64,000 nucleotides of DNA from Thermoactinomyces vulgaris (GTDB taxonomy: Bacteria > Bacillota > Bacilli > Thermoactinomycetales > Thermoactinomycetaceae), in the NCBI RefSeq assembly GCF_003688725.1, contig NZ_REFP01000009.1, forward strand, positions 310,001 to 374,000, in the 5' to 3' direction. The notes below the pieces were generated by a model, which saw only the letters and a list, made by a program, of their open reading frames with translations, did no database searches and was not told where the DNA came from. Every line of letters begins with the position of its first letter. The first letter of the stretch is position 1. The position numbers were made by a program, and so were the translations under genes. Shown piece after piece: positions 1-8,899 of the stretch.

Positions 1-1
1 C

Positions 2-286
2 GTCAAAAGTGTCGGGGAACTGATGAAATTGCTTCGCCGGTTAAAACGAAATTTGCCCAAAGTGGAAGTTCCGGCACTGATTATTCAATCGCGGCAAGAT
101 GAAACCATCCGGTCCCGAAGTGCCAAATATATTTATGAGACCATTTCATCCAGGCACAAACATCTGTCTTGGTATGAAAAATCTTCCCATATCATTACGT
201 TGGACAAAGAGAGAAAAAAATTATTTCATGAAGTGGATGACTTTATCAAGCACGTGTCTTTAACATCCATGAACGATAAGAAGTGA
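2..286 (+). CDS. Carboxylesterase, Est30/YvaK-like (C-terminal part; start lies outside the window)
   Basis: This is the tail of an alpha/beta-hydrolase open from the first in-frame codon of the window to a TGA at 284-286. It carries the last two members of the catalytic triad in the order known for the Est30 monoacylglycerol-lipase-like carboxylesterases: an Asp in QSRQDETI and a His in SSHIITLD, about 30 residues apart. The nucleophile serine would lie upstream and cannot be seen. It precedes rnr on the same strand, the usual Bacilli order secG-est-rnr-smpB-ssrA, so it is probably cotranscribed with rnr. Family assignment rests on these motifs and the synteny; the physiological substrate is unknown. 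Confidence 0.85.
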   Translation, partial: VKSVGELMKLLRRLKRNLPKVEVPALIIQSRQDETIRSRSAKYIYETISSRHKHLSWYEKSSHIITLDKERKKLFHEVDDFIKHVSLTSMNDKK

Positions 287-330
287 GGTGAAGCATCTGT
301 CGCGGGGAATCTCCCCACAGCAGATGAGGT

Positions 331-2661
331 ATGATCACAGAACAAGAGATTCGGCGTTTTATGTTGGAACAAGCTTATAAGCCGCTGATGCTGGAAGAAC
401 TGATCGAAGTCTTCGGCATTGGGGAAGAAGAGAGGGAAGCGTTTGTCAAACTGCTTCAGCAAATGGAAGAAGATGGAAAAATTGTGCAAACCCGGGCTAA
501 ACGGTACGGTGTCCCGGAGCGGTTCAACCTGGTGCGCGGCACTTTGCAGGGAACATCCAAAGGATTTGGCTTTGTCATTCCCGATGCGGCCCATCTAGAT
601 GATATTTATGTCCATCTGAACGATATGAACGGCGCGTTGGATGGCGATTTGGTGCTGGTGCGCATTCATAAAAGAAAATCGGAGCACCGGCGGCCGGAAG
701 GGGAAATTGTCCGTGTGTTGAAACGGGGACGGGACCGCATTGTCGGAACGTTCCGCCGCTTGTCTTCCCATTTCGGCTTTGTGATTCCGGATGATAAACG
801 GATTCCGGCCGATATTTTTATCGCTCACGAGTTGCAGATGAACGCCAGGGATGGGCAGAAGGTGGTCGTCAAACTGCACCAGATTGCCGGGCGCCACAGC
901 GCGGAAGGGGAAATCATCGAGATCCTCGGGCATAAGGATGATCCGGGAGTCGACATTCTGTCGATCATCCGAAAACACGGATTGCCGGAAAAATTCCCCG
1001 AAGAGGTGCTGGCCGAAGCAGAGCAAATTCCCGGGGAAATCAGCGAAGAAGAAATCCAGGGAAGGCGCGACTTGCGCGAACGTACCATGGTCACCATTGA
1101 CGGGGAAGATGCCAAGGATTTGGATGATGCCGTTTCGGTGGAACGTCTGGAAAACGGCAATGTCCGTCTGGGCGTTCATATTGCCGACGTGAGTTACTAT
1201 GTCAAAGAAGGTTCCGCTTTGGACCGGGAAGCTTATGAACGGGGATGCAGTGTTTACCTGGTGGACCGGGTGATTCCCATGCTTCCCAAACGTTTGTCCA
1301 ATGGCATCTGCAGTTTGAATCCCAAAGTGGACCGCCTGACCATGACGTGTGACATGGAGATTGACCCGGAAGGCAATGTGGTCGATTATGACATCTTCCC
1401 CAGCGTGATCCGTACCAATGAGCGCATGACTTACACCGATGTCAAAAAAATCGTCGTGGATGAAGACCCGGAACTGATCGAGCGGTACCGGCCTTTGGTG
1501 GAAGACTTCCGCCTGATGGCCGATCTTGCGAAAACCCTTCGCAGAAAACGTCTGCAACGGGGAGCCATCGATTTTAACTTTGCCGAAGCGAAAGTGGTCA
1601 TCAATGAGAAAGGGGAGCCGGTGGACATTGTCAAACGTCCCCGGACCATCGCCGAACAACTGATCGAAGAATTCATGCTGAAGGCCAATGAAACCGTGGC
1701 CGAGCATTTTTACCGTTTGGAGGTTCCGTTCGTGTACCGGATTCACGAAAATCCGGATGCCGAGAAACTGAAAGCTTTCTATGAATTCATCACCAGCTTT
1801 GGCTACTCGGTCAAAGGGCGGCCGGATCAGGTCAAGCCGCACGCGCTCCAATCCTTGCTGGAGAAGATCCGGGGAAAACGGGAAGAGCATGTCATCAGCA
1901 CCGTCATGTTGCGCTCGATGAAGCAGGCCAAGTATGCCGCAGATTGCATCGGCCACTTTGGTCTGGCGGCTCCTTTTTACAGTCATTTCACCTCGCCGAT
2001 CCGCCGGTATCCGGACCTCATTATTCACCGGATCATCCGCGAAGTGTTGACAAAGGGCAGCTTGTCGGTGGAGCGGATTGATGAATTAAACGAAATCCTC
2101 CCGGATGCAGCTCAACAATCTTCCATCCGCGAACGCATTGCCGTGGATGCGGAGAGAGAAAGCCAGGATTTGAAAATCGCCGAGTTTATGATGGATAAGA
2201 TCGGGGATGAGTACGAAGGAATCATCAGCAGCGTGACCTCGTTCGGGATCTTTGTGGAACTGCCCAACACCGTGGAAGGGCTGGTGCACGTCAGTTACCT
2301 GACGGATGATTACTACCATTATGATGAAAGTTCTTATTCCCTGATCGGCGAACGGACCGGCCGGATCATGCGCATCGGGGACAAAGTGCGGATCAAAGTG
2401 AGCGGGGTCAACATCGACGAGCGTAAAATCGACTTTGAACTGTTGGAACATTTCCCCGGAGAGGACGTGGTCTTGAAAAAGAAAGGGAAGAAAATCAAAG
2501 CCAAAAAAGCATCCGGGGAAAAAGAGAAAAAGCGCGGAAAAAAAGGCAAGTATTATGAAGTGGACCGTGAAGCTTTCCAATCAAAAACAAAAGAACAAAA
2601 GCAGCACAAGAAAAAGAAGAAGAAAAAGAAAAAATACCGCAATAAAGCAAAGAAAAAATAA
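331..2661 (+). CDS. rnr: Ribonuclease R
   Basis: A 776-residue 3'-5' exoribonuclease of the RNB (RNase II) family, which degrades structured RNA and assists trans-translation. Visible domains: an N-terminal winged helix (about 1-60), two cold-shock OB folds each with a GFGFVIPD or FGFVIPDD strand (about 68-205), the RNB catalytic domain with the acidic cluster DAKDLDDAV (about 260-268) that binds Mg2+, an S1 domain (about 626-705), and a very lysine-rich tail (about 716-776) as in other RNase R proteins. An in-frame TGA at 325-327 forces the start to be at or after 331; the GAGGT ribosome-site sequence abuts this ATG, which is unusually close. Sits upstream of smpB and the tmRNA gene, its functional partners. 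Confidence 0.97.
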   Translation: MITEQEIRRFMLEQAYKPLMLEELIEVFGIGEEEREAFVKLLQQMEEDGKIVQTRAKRYGVPERFNLVRGTLQGTSKGFGFVIPDAAHLDDIYVHLNDMNGALDGDLVLVRIHKRKSEHRRPEGEIVRVLKRGRDRIVGTFRRLSSHFGFVIPDDKRIPADIFIAHELQMNARDGQKVVVKLHQIAGRHSAEGEIIEILGHKDDPGVDILSIIRKHGLPEKFPEEVLAEAEQIPGEISEEEIQGRRDLRERTMVTIDGEDAKDLDDAVSVERLENGNVRLGVHIADVSYYVKEGSALDREAYERGCSVYLVDRVIPMLPKRLSNGICSLNPKVDRLTMTCDMEIDPEGNVVDYDIFPSVIRTNERMTYTDVKKIVVDEDPELIERYRPLVEDFRLMADLAKTLRRKRLQRGAIDFNFAEAKVVINEKGEPVDIVKRPRTIAEQLIEEFMLKANETVAEHFYRLEVPFVYRIHENPDAEKLKAFYEFITSFGYSVKGRPDQVKPHALQSLLEKIRGKREEHVISTVMLRSMKQAKYAADCIGHFGLAAPFYSHFTSPIRRYPDLIIHRIIREVLTKGSLSVERIDELNEILPDAAQQSSIRERIAVDAERESQDLKIAEFMMDKIGDEYEGIISSVTSFGIFVELPNTVEGLVHVSYLTDDYYHYDESSYSLIGERTGRIMRIGDKVRIKVSGVNIDERKIDFELLEHFPGEDVVLKKKGKKIKAKKASGEKEKKRGKKGKYYEVDREAFQSKTKEQKQHKKKKKKKKKYRNKAKKK

Positions 2662-2676
2662 AAAAATGCCCTCCGC

Positions 2677-2708
2677 CCAAAAGCGAAGGAGTTTTCCTTC
2701 GCTTTTGG
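2677..2708 (+). terminator. Perfect 13-bp stem-loop between rnr and smpB
   Basis: Inverted repeat CCAAAAGCGAAGG / CCTTCGCTTTTGG with a 6-base loop, 15 bases after the rnr stop. There is no clear T-run after the stem on the plus strand, so it may be an attenuating or RNA-stabilising hairpin rather than a full terminator. Confidence 0.55.
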
Positions 2709-2804
2709 AACGGACCGGAAATAATGATTGACTTGACAAAACATTTCTTGTTAGAATAAAATCTGCCATTCATTTCTACGGAGAACCGGGGCGAGGTGAA
2801 AACG

Positions 2805-3272
2805 ATGAAAAACAAAGGCGTCAAGGTGATTGCCAAAAACAAAAAAGCATTTCATGATTATGAAATCAAAGAACAATATGAAGCTGGCATCGTTCTCACC
2901 GGAACAGAAATCAAGTCGGTCCGCAAAGGCAGTGTCAATTTGCGGGATGCCTATGCACGGATAGAAAACGGCGAAGCCTTTGTGATTGGCATGCACATCA
3001 GCCCGTTTGAGCAGGGAAACCGGTTTAATGTGGATCCCACCCGGACCCGGAAATTACTGATGCACAAAAAAGAGATTGACAAATTGTACGGCTTGATCAA
3101 GACGAAGGGGCTAACGTTGGTTCCGCTTGACATTCATCTGCGAAACGGTTTCGCCAAATTGCAGTTGGGACTCGCTCGCGGGAAAAAGCTGTACGATAAA
3201 CGGGCAACCGCCGCCAAACGGGATGCAGAGCGCATGATCGAACGCAAACTCAAAGAACAAAATTATCGTTAA
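2805..3272 (+). CDS. smpB: SsrA-binding protein SmpB
   Basis: A 155-residue RNA-binding protein that delivers tmRNA to stalled ribosomes. It shows the family signature: [29 protein letters not shown], the [12 protein letters not shown] loop, [11 protein letters not shown] and the basic tail [15 protein letters not shown]. The ATG at 2805 is preferred because the ribosome site GCGAGGTG (2791-2798) lies at proper spacing; an upstream in-frame GTG at 2796 is part of that ribosome site. It is immediately followed by the promoter and gene of its RNA partner, tmRNA. Confidence 0.97.
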   Translation: MKNKGVKVIAKNKKAFHDYEIKEQYEAGIVLTGTEIKSVRKGSVNLRDAYARIENGEAFVIGMHISPFEQGNRFNVDPTRTRKLLMHKKEIDKLYGLIKTKGLTLVPLDIHLRNGFAKLQLGLARGKKLYDKRATAAKRDAERMIERKLKEQNYR

Positions 3273-3278
3273 AAATGC

Positions 3279-3307
3279 TTGCATGATTTTCTATATGGTG
3301 TTATAAT
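3279..3307 (+). promoter_or_regulatory. Sigma-A promoter of the tmRNA gene
   Basis: A -35 TTGCAT (3279-3284) and a perfect -10 TATAAT (3302-3307) are separated by 17 bases. It lies just after the smpB stop and about 45 bases before the mature tmRNA 5' end, leaving a short leader for RNase P to remove. Confidence 0.85.
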
Positions 3308-3352
3308 CTTGAACTGTAGCGAAAAGATTGCTCGATATTTCCTCAGAATCTC

Positions 3353-3716
3353 GGGGGCGTTCTTGGGATTCGACGGGGACAGATCGAGCGTCAGTAGCGA
3401 GCCGAGGGGTTGCGAACTCGTTAAAAACGCAAATGCCAAATGTAACTGGCAAACAAGAAAACTACGCTCTGGCTGCTTAATTAAACCAGCCAGGATCCGC
3501 CTCTCCATTGCCTGTGTGGAGTTGCCGGGTCTCATAACCAAGCAGGCTAGCTGACCGATCGGCCACTGGTCGGAAAGCGAAACTTGAGTGGCTAGTCTTT
3601 CATAACGCCTGTCACTGGGCAGTATGGAAGGCGAAGCTTCAATACAGTGACTGCGCTCGGAGAAGCTGGCGTGGCGATGTCTTCGGACAGCGGTTCGACT
3701 CCGCTCGCCTCCACCA
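3353..3716 (+). ncRNA. ssrA: Transfer-messenger RNA (tmRNA)
   Basis: One-piece tmRNA of about 364 nt. The 5' end GGGGGCG pairs with the 3' CGCCTCC that precedes encoded ACCA, giving the tRNA-like acceptor stem. The 5' half has GGGATTCGACGGGGACAG and the 3' half has a T-arm GCGGTTCGACTCCGC. The internal reading frame before the TAA at 3478-3480 decodes as GKQENYALAA, ending in the usual protease tag ALAA, with the first Gly codon at 3448; the resume Ala is supplied by charged tmRNA. It rescues stalled ribosomes with SmpB (upstream) and RNase R. Confidence 0.97.
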
Positions 3717-3731
3717 AAAATGAAATACCAT

Positions 3732-3807
3732 GCTGGAGTAGCTCAGCTGGCAGAGCACTTCACTCGTAATGAAGGGGTCGCAGGTTCGAATCCTGTCTCC
3801 AGCACCA
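3732..3807 (+). tRNA. tRNA-Thr (anticodon CGT)
   Basis: Complete 76-base cloverleaf: acceptor GCTGGAG/CTCCAGC, D-arm with AGCTCAGCTGG, anticodon stem CTTCA/TGAAG around loop CTCGTAA (anticodon CGT, reads ACG), T-loop GGTTCGAATCC, encoded CCA. It follows the tmRNA by 15 bases, so they may share a transcript. Its 3' end borders an accessory block. Confidence 0.97.
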
Positions 3808-3812
3808 AATCA

Positions 3813-3840
3813 AAACCTCTGCGGAATGCAGGGGTTTTTT
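3813..3840 (+). terminator. Intrinsic terminator after tRNA-Thr
   Basis: Stem CCTCTGC / GCAGGGG with a GGAAT loop followed by six T residues. Confidence 0.85.
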
Positions 3841-3961
3841 GATTTTTAAATTCCAGCGATAAAATATGAATCCGTTTGATGAAATCGTGAGAATTTCTCC
3901 CGCTGCTTCCTGTTTCGAAAACAGATGATGAAATAAATTTATTGATAATGATATAATGTAA

Positions 3962-6900
3962 ATGATTGTTGACGATGAAATAACAGTGGGAAAGAAGGTG
4001 TCCTTTATTATTCATAAAGAGCTTTTAAAATATTGGAATCTCAATCTGGAAGAAAACCGGTATATGGACATCAATGAAAGAAATATCAATCCCTTGCACA
4101 GCATTAGCAGAGAGGAATATTATTCGGGTAAAATTTCAGATTTTACGCAATTGGCTAAGCATTGCACTGATGAAAACAGTGAATTGTTTATATGCCCGAA
4201 GTTATACCGGAAAAAAGAATACCAAGAGAACGGGGAGTCGACATATGTCTATTCCGTTTGGTTGGTGATACCGGCCAAAGTGACATCAACAGGTGAATTG
4301 GTGGCCACACGTCAACCTTTTATCCCGAGAAAATATTTACGTCCTTCCAAAGGGGATTTAACATTTTCTTCTCTGGAACGAGTGGAAAGGTATTGGAAAG
4401 ACCATCCTTTCCCGACAAATCCAAGCTGGAAGCGGACGTTGGAAATATGCGAGGATTTTTCCCGTCGTGTGTTGGATAATGTGATTTCGCTCATTACTTT
4501 AGGGACTTATCAGGAACTGAAAGAAGTCATTATATTTGATGCAAATGAATGTTTGGGATCGGCCACGGACCGTCATGTGAAAAATTTTTATGAAAATCAT
4601 ATTGTCAATAAGTACAGCAAAAAGAAATACACGGAGCTTTGTAAAAAAAGTCCGCTCGTTTCTAAATTGTTTCTCCCCAAAGAAGAATTGCAACAAGGAA
4701 CATTGTCAAATCATGAAACCATGGCTTTAAAACATTTAGGGCAGATCAAAAACAAAGATCCGCTCACTGAATCCCAACGCAAGGCACTTCATCACTTTTT
4801 GGCGTTGCAGGATGGAGAGTTATTATCCATTGAGGGGCCGCCGGGAACAGGGAAAACGACCCTGTTGCAAAGTGTGTTTGCTTCGATGTGGGTTTGTTCC
4901 GCATTGGATCAAAGTGATGTTCCTCCGGTTCTGTTGGCTTCGGGCGGCACAAATCTTGCCATCACCAACATTTTAAAAACATTTGACGAGAACATTGAGC
5001 TGAAGAGAGACCAATTTCCAAGTGGAGACCATTTTCATAACATTGAACTATTGGCAAAACGATGGATTCCCGATGTAAAAAGTTTGGGGACATATTGCAT
5101 CGCTCCGTCCAAACAGGGGGACCACCAAGATTACCAGTTAATTTTTTATGACAAAGAAAGTCTGAAAACAAACTGGATCCACTTCGAGGAGCTGGACGAA
5201 CAAGATATAAAAAGATACGAAAAAGCTTTTTTGAATGCAACCTCCAGATACTTCGGATTCAGCATTCCTGATATTAAATCAGCGAGACAACTGTTGCATG
5301 CAAGGTTGCAAACAGCAGTCGGTGAAATAAACGAAGTGATGGGGGTTTTGACAGAGGATTATTTGACGGCAAAGCAAATCCACGAGTTACTGAAAGAATA
5401 CAAGGCTGAAAGTTTGGACCAGGTTTTATCCCATTGGAGCAATCAGCTGAATGATTTGGAAAAAGAAAAACAGGCCATTGAAGCGAAAATGTATGCATGG
5501 GATAAACACAAAGGCATTCGAAAGCCATTGGAAAAATTTTTGTTGCGGCTACCGGTGGTAAACAAATTCTTCGAAAAATGGTTTGTTTATGCCAATCAAC
5601 GGTTTGTGGACAGAGTTCTAAGCAGTGCTTCCATTCCTTCCTATGAAGATACAACCATTGAAACTTATTTGGAAGAATTGGAAAAAGAATGTAATCAAAA
5701 GATCTGTCAACTGACAGCCAAAAAGGCCAAAGCAGAAGAATTAAAACAGAGAAATGAGCAAGCACAAAATGAATTAACTCATTTGCAAGAGAAATATAAA
5801 AAATATAAAGAGATTCCCATGGATCTGTTTCGTGCACAGGAAGCGTTTGATAAAATGCACAGGGTGCTGGCCTTTCATCTTTCCACTCATTATTGGGAAG
5901 CAAGATGGATTGAACGGGCAAAAGAAAGAATCTTACAAAAGCAAGGAAAATTTAGTGATCGAAAAGATTTTTACCGGGAAGTGGCGATGTTGACTCCGTG
6001 TTTTGTATCGACCATGTATATGGCACCGGTATATTTCAATGAGAAGTACAATTATTTTTATGGGTTTGCTGATCTTTTGATAATTGATGAGGCAAGCCAG
6101 GTGTTGCCGCAATATATGTTTCCGGTTCTTTCGTTTGCCAAAAAAGGACTGGTGGTCGGCGATTCCAAACAATTACCACCGATTTCCAATTTGTCCCGCG
6201 AGCGATGCGAAGTGAATATCAAAGAGGCCGGTTTACATAAGACTTCGTTGGATATTGAAGCCATGGGGCTCCATCAACCGGATGGAAGTATGCTGAAACT
6301 TGCCAACTACTTGACACGTTATTTGGATGAAGACTTGAAACCGTTTATGTTAAAAGAGCATTTCCGTTGTCATCCTTCCATTGCAAAATATTTTAATCAG
6401 TTGTTCTATGGGAAAAACTTAATTGTTCGTTCGGGCCAGAATAGTCCATATTCCATTCCAAATCTCGGATTTGTCGATATTGAAGGACAGGAAGAACCCT
6501 CCGGCTCCAGTCGCATTAATCATATTGAAGCCGCAACCATTGCCTTGTGGATTCAGGATTTCTTTGACTTGTACAACATAAAGGAAGATAAACAAAAGGA
6601 CACATTGGCCGTATTGACCCCGTTTGCCCAACAGGCGAGAGTCATTCGGAAATACTTAAAAGAATTGGGGATTGACCAAATTGTTGTGGGAACCGTCCAC
6701 TCGCTGCAAGGGGCCGAGTTTGACGTGGTTGTTTTTTCCCCGACATATACTTCCAATACGGATCAACACTTTTTTGACCGGGAACCCTATATTTTAAATG
6801 TTGCCGCTTCAAGAGCAAAAAAAGCGTTTTTGACTTTTGGGGATTTGAGGTATATCGGTGTGAATCGGAATGAGCCTTCCGGCAAACTGAGAAAAATGAG

Positions 6901-7099
6901 TGTGTTGGCAACCGAAACAGCTTTTGCACCGGCACTTCCGGAAGAAGTAGAAGTGAATGATTTGCTTGAAAGGATGAAAAAAGATTTTTACCGGGAGTTG
7001 CCTGAGAAAACCCATCAGATTTATAAAATGAACATTGTGAATAGTATCATTGACCGCTCGCAATTTGGAATGAATGAAAATGCCACTTTATATACTTGA
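3962..7099 (+). CDS. Large SF1 (UPF1/DNA2/NAM7-type) helicase with central coiled coil
   Basis: A 1045-residue protein with all SF1B helicase motifs in order: Walker A GPPGTGKTT (about 292-300), Walker B IIDEASQVLP (about 705-715), motif III VVGDSKQLPPI (about 730-740), LKEHFRCHPSIAKYF (about 795-810), motif V VVGTVHSLQGAEFD (about 907-920) and motif VI NVAASRAKKAF (about 946-956). Between Walker A and B is a long insert rich in Glu/Lys/Leu (about 460-650), predicted coiled coil. The first 270 residues match nothing I recognise. The ATG at 3962 has no good ribosome site. A small Asn-rich protein follows after 15 bases, so the two are likely one operon. Stand-alone UPF1-like helicases of this size are often accessory and linked to defence or conflict; that role here is inference. 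More AT-rich than its neighbours. Confidence 0.85.
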   Translation: MIVDDEITVGKKVSFIIHKELLKYWNLNLEENRYMDINERNINPLHSISREEYYSGKISDFTQLAKHCTDENSELFICPKLYRKKEYQENGESTYVYSVWLVIPAKVTSTGELVATRQPFIPRKYLRPSKGDLTFSSLERVERYWKDHPFPTNPSWKRTLEICEDFSRRVLDNVISLITLGTYQELKEVIIFDANECLGSATDRHVKNFYENHIVNKYSKKKYTELCKKSPLVSKLFLPKEELQQGTLSNHETMALKHLGQIKNKDPLTESQRKALHHFLALQDGELLSIEGPPGTGKTTLLQSVFASMWVCSALDQSDVPPVLLASGGTNLAITNILKTFDENIELKRDQFPSGDHFHNIELLAKRWIPDVKSLGTYCIAPSKQGDHQDYQLIFYDKESLKTNWIHFEELDEQDIKRYEKAFLNATSRYFGFSIPDIKSARQLLHARLQTAVGEINEVMGVLTEDYLTAKQIHELLKEYKAESLDQVLSHWSNQLNDLEKEKQAIEAKMYAWDKHKGIRKPLEKFLLRLPVVNKFFEKWFVYANQRFVDRVLSSASIPSYEDTTIETYLEELEKECNQKICQLTAKKAKAEELKQRNEQAQNELTHLQEKYKKYKEIPMDLFRAQEAFDKMHRVLAFHLSTHYWEARWIERAKERILQKQGKFSDRKDFYREVAMLTPCFVSTMYMAPVYFNEKYNYFYGFADLLIIDEASQVLPQYMFPVLSFAKKGLVVGDSKQLPPISNLSRERCEVNIKEAGLHKTSLDIEAMGLHQPDGSMLKLANYLTRYLDEDLKPFMLKEHFRCHPSIAKYFNQLFYGKNLIVRSGQNSPYSIPNLGFVDIEGQEEPSGSSRINHIEAATIALWIQDFFDLYNIKEDKQKDTLAVLTPFAQQARVIRKYLKELGIDQIVVGTVHSLQGAEFDVVVFSPTYTSNTDQHFFDREPYILNVAASRAKKAFLTFGDLRYIGVNRNEPSGKLRKMSVLATETAFAPALPEEVEVNDLLERMKKDFYRELPEKTHQIYKMNIVNSIIDRSQFGMNENATLYT

Positions 7100-7114
7100 A
7101 AGGAGAAACGGATA

Positions 7115-7522
7115 ATGGGAAACGGAAATTTTTCCTTAAATTTTAATAACAATGTGATGAATGGCACTCAAATCGGAGACAACCGCAATGCCACAATGGA
7201 TAATAGAAATGCCAACATAAATATCAGCAATCATCTTGATCCCAAGGAAGAAAAAGTAGAGGAATTGAAACAAAAGCTAAATGAATTGATCCAGCGGATT
7301 GAAACGACAACCGAGCTTGATGAGGAAACAAAAGATGAATATCTGCTGAGTGTCAATGGAGCCAAAAGCCAGATTGAAAACGGGAAATGTACAAAAGGAG
7401 TATTGAAAGGGTTAAATAAGTCGTTAACGGAGTTTAGTGGCATCGTGGCCGGGATTTCTGCATTAGCCCCGGCTGTCAGCGCTGTGGTTGATGTGATAGA
7501 AGCCCTTTTAAAAAGTTCTTAA
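7115..7522 (+). CDS. Small Asn-rich protein with C-terminal hydrophobic helix, partner of the helicase
   Basis: A 135-residue protein with a clear ribosome site (AAGGAG) and an ATG at 7115. Three parts are visible: an N-terminal stretch (about 1-42) built of short Asn/Gly beta-like units such as NFNNN, IGDNRNA and MDNRNANINIS; a charged helical middle (about 43-105); and a hydrophobic Ala/Val/Ile helix (about 112-132) that could be a membrane or pore segment. Proteins opening with GDN/NN-type repeats are found beside NTPases, proteases and other effectors in bacterial conflict loci, but I do not recognise a named family. Tight spacing to the helicase and a terminator straight after suggest a two-gene cassette. 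Confidence 0.75.
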   Translation: MGNGNFSLNFNNNVMNGTQIGDNRNATMDNRNANINISNHLDPKEEKVEELKQKLNELIQRIETTTELDEETKDEYLLSVNGAKSQIENGKCTKGVLKGLNKSLTEFSGIVAGISALAPAVSAVVDVIEALLKSS

Positions 7523-7549
7523 AAAGTCTGTGATTCAGACTCTTTTTTT
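7523..7549 (+). terminator. Intrinsic terminator of the helicase cassette
   Basis: Stem AGTCTG / CAGACT with loop TGATT and a following run CTTTTTTT, starting right after the stop codon at 7522. Confidence 0.85.
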
Positions 7550-7550
7550 A

Positions 7551-7927
7551 ATCCGGGGAACTTACGGGAACGCCAGGTCAGGGATTGATGATATTATCAA
7601 GAAATTGAGATTATGACGATCAGGATGTGGAATCATGAAAAAAGGATTTGAAGATTACTTTTCAAAAAGGCAGAGGACGGAAGTGATTGGTGAACGTCTT
7701 GGATGTCCTGTAAATGATCTGGGGACTGCATTCATAAAGATTTATTGATGCGTGGAAATAAGGTGGTTTTTATGGAGATCCAAATTGGATGTGAATATGT
7801 CCCGGCTGAAATAACCGATTTGCTGAAAGGGATAGTCGGTGCCAAAGTAATGAAGTTAACAAGATTTAGTTGGTGGAAAGGGAGTAGGCTAAGGAGCAAT
7901 TGCAGATTGAAGCAGATGCACGGATGA
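7551..7927 (+). other. Gene debris: short unassigned reading frames
   Basis: This stretch has no full gene. It holds a 37-codon frame at 7635-7748 (starting MKKGFEDYFSKRQR) and an overlapping frame at 7745-7927 containing MEIQIGCEYVPAEIT at codon 10. Both have coding-like composition but neither has a recognisable domain. They probably are remnants of small accessory genes joined by deletions, like the pseudogene that follows. Confidence 0.4.
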
Positions 7928-7928
7928 T

Positions 7929-8429
7929 ACGGTTGTCCGGGAACTGAGAGAGGCATTGGGGATGGATGAAGAGCTGGCGGGTTGGTACAGGGAAGAGCCC
8001 CGCGGATGGGTGAGCTGGATTTTGGCGGAAATCCAATTCAATTGTACGAGCCGGAGGAACTGATTGATTTGCAGATGAATTTCAGCCACGATTTGCAAAA
8101 TATGAAAAGGGATCCGGAGTGGAAAGATGATTTGGATTGTGATTGCAGACAAAGGTCTCGATCCTTTGATCTACGACATGAAATCCAAAGGAATGTATTA
8201 TGCGCGACACGGTCAAGGAGATATCACATTAAAAAGACTATCCCCCGATCTGGAAGGGTGGATCAAGGCGCTTGTTGTGCTGTGTGAGATTTGTTACTTA
8301 ACCTATCATGGGCGGTTTATGGACGAAAACGGGGAATTTGTTCCGAGGATTTTGCAAGGAACCGAAGAAAAATTGGATGCATTCCTGCCCGGTGAGTGCA
8401 TTCAAAATTGGCGGTGCCTTCTGGAGTAA
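7929..8429 (+). pseudogene. Frameshifted SMI1/KNR4 (SUKH)-like immunity protein
   Basis: Three consecutive frames give one SUKH-like protein. About 7929-8010 reads VVRELREALGMDEEL; 8010-8125 in another frame reads ELDFGGNPIQLYEPEEL then FSHDLQNMKRDPEWKDD; and 8127-8429 in a third reads WIVIADKGLDPLIYD, then YYARHGQGD. The pattern of a glycine-rich turn, an IYS/LYEPEEL-type strand, a W-x-VIADxGxDP strand and a following YYARHG is that of SMI1/KNR4 domains, which commonly are immunity proteins of polymorphic toxins. The break at about 8127 is explained by one extra T in the run GATTTGG. The toxin partner is not visible nearby. Assignment is by eye and moderately secure. Confidence 0.55.
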
Positions 8430-8459
8430 TTAAAAAGCAGGTCAAATCAAATAAAGATA

Positions 8460-8739
8460 TTGCCTCTGTCCGTCAAGATGGATATCGGCGGAAGGGAGCA
8501 AGTCGGGCTCTTTGATCAGATCAAAAGAAGAGTTGATAGATATCGTAAGCAAGTTGCTCCACTTCCACTGAAAAAGAGGCGGAGGGGTTGTCCCTTATGG
8601 AGAGAACCGTCCCTAATTTCCAGAGTTCATGAGGTTGATTTATTGAAATGATCTGGAACTTTCTCTGGAAGAGATCGTGGAAAAAGCTTTGATCATTGAA
8701 CCGGTTGTGACACCCGCTCCGGATAATGAAAAAGCATAA
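8460..8739 (+). pseudogene. Unassigned coding remnant in two frames
   Basis: One frame runs 8460-8651 (beginning MPLSVKMDIGGREQVG) and ends in a stop; the codons after it in a shifted frame read DLELSLEEIVEKALIIEP and end at a TAA at 8737-8739. The shift suggests a broken small gene. No family is recognised. A terminator follows at once, which fits this being the 3' end of a former transcription unit. Confidence 0.35.
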
Positions 8740-8754
8740 GCATAAGCACCAAAA

Positions 8755-8785
8755 ATGCCTCCTCGATGGCAGGGGGTATTTTTTT
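8755..8785 (+). terminator. Intrinsic terminator
   Basis: Stem ATGCCTCCT / AGGGGGTAT (two G-T and one T-G wobble pairs) around a 7-base loop, followed by seven T residues. Confidence 0.75.
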
Positions 8786-8899
8786 ATGCAGGAAGCAGAT
8801 GACACAAGATTGTTAACATCATTGGATGGAGACATGTTAAAATGAATTTGTTTTAATAAATCTGTTATTTAAAAAATTTGAGGAGTGCATGGGAAAGGG

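Noticed and set aside
595-2028. A 477-codon open frame on the minus strand inside rnr
   Set aside because: It is the antisense of a strongly supported RNase R gene; no ribosome site or domain, composition is that of a shadow frame.
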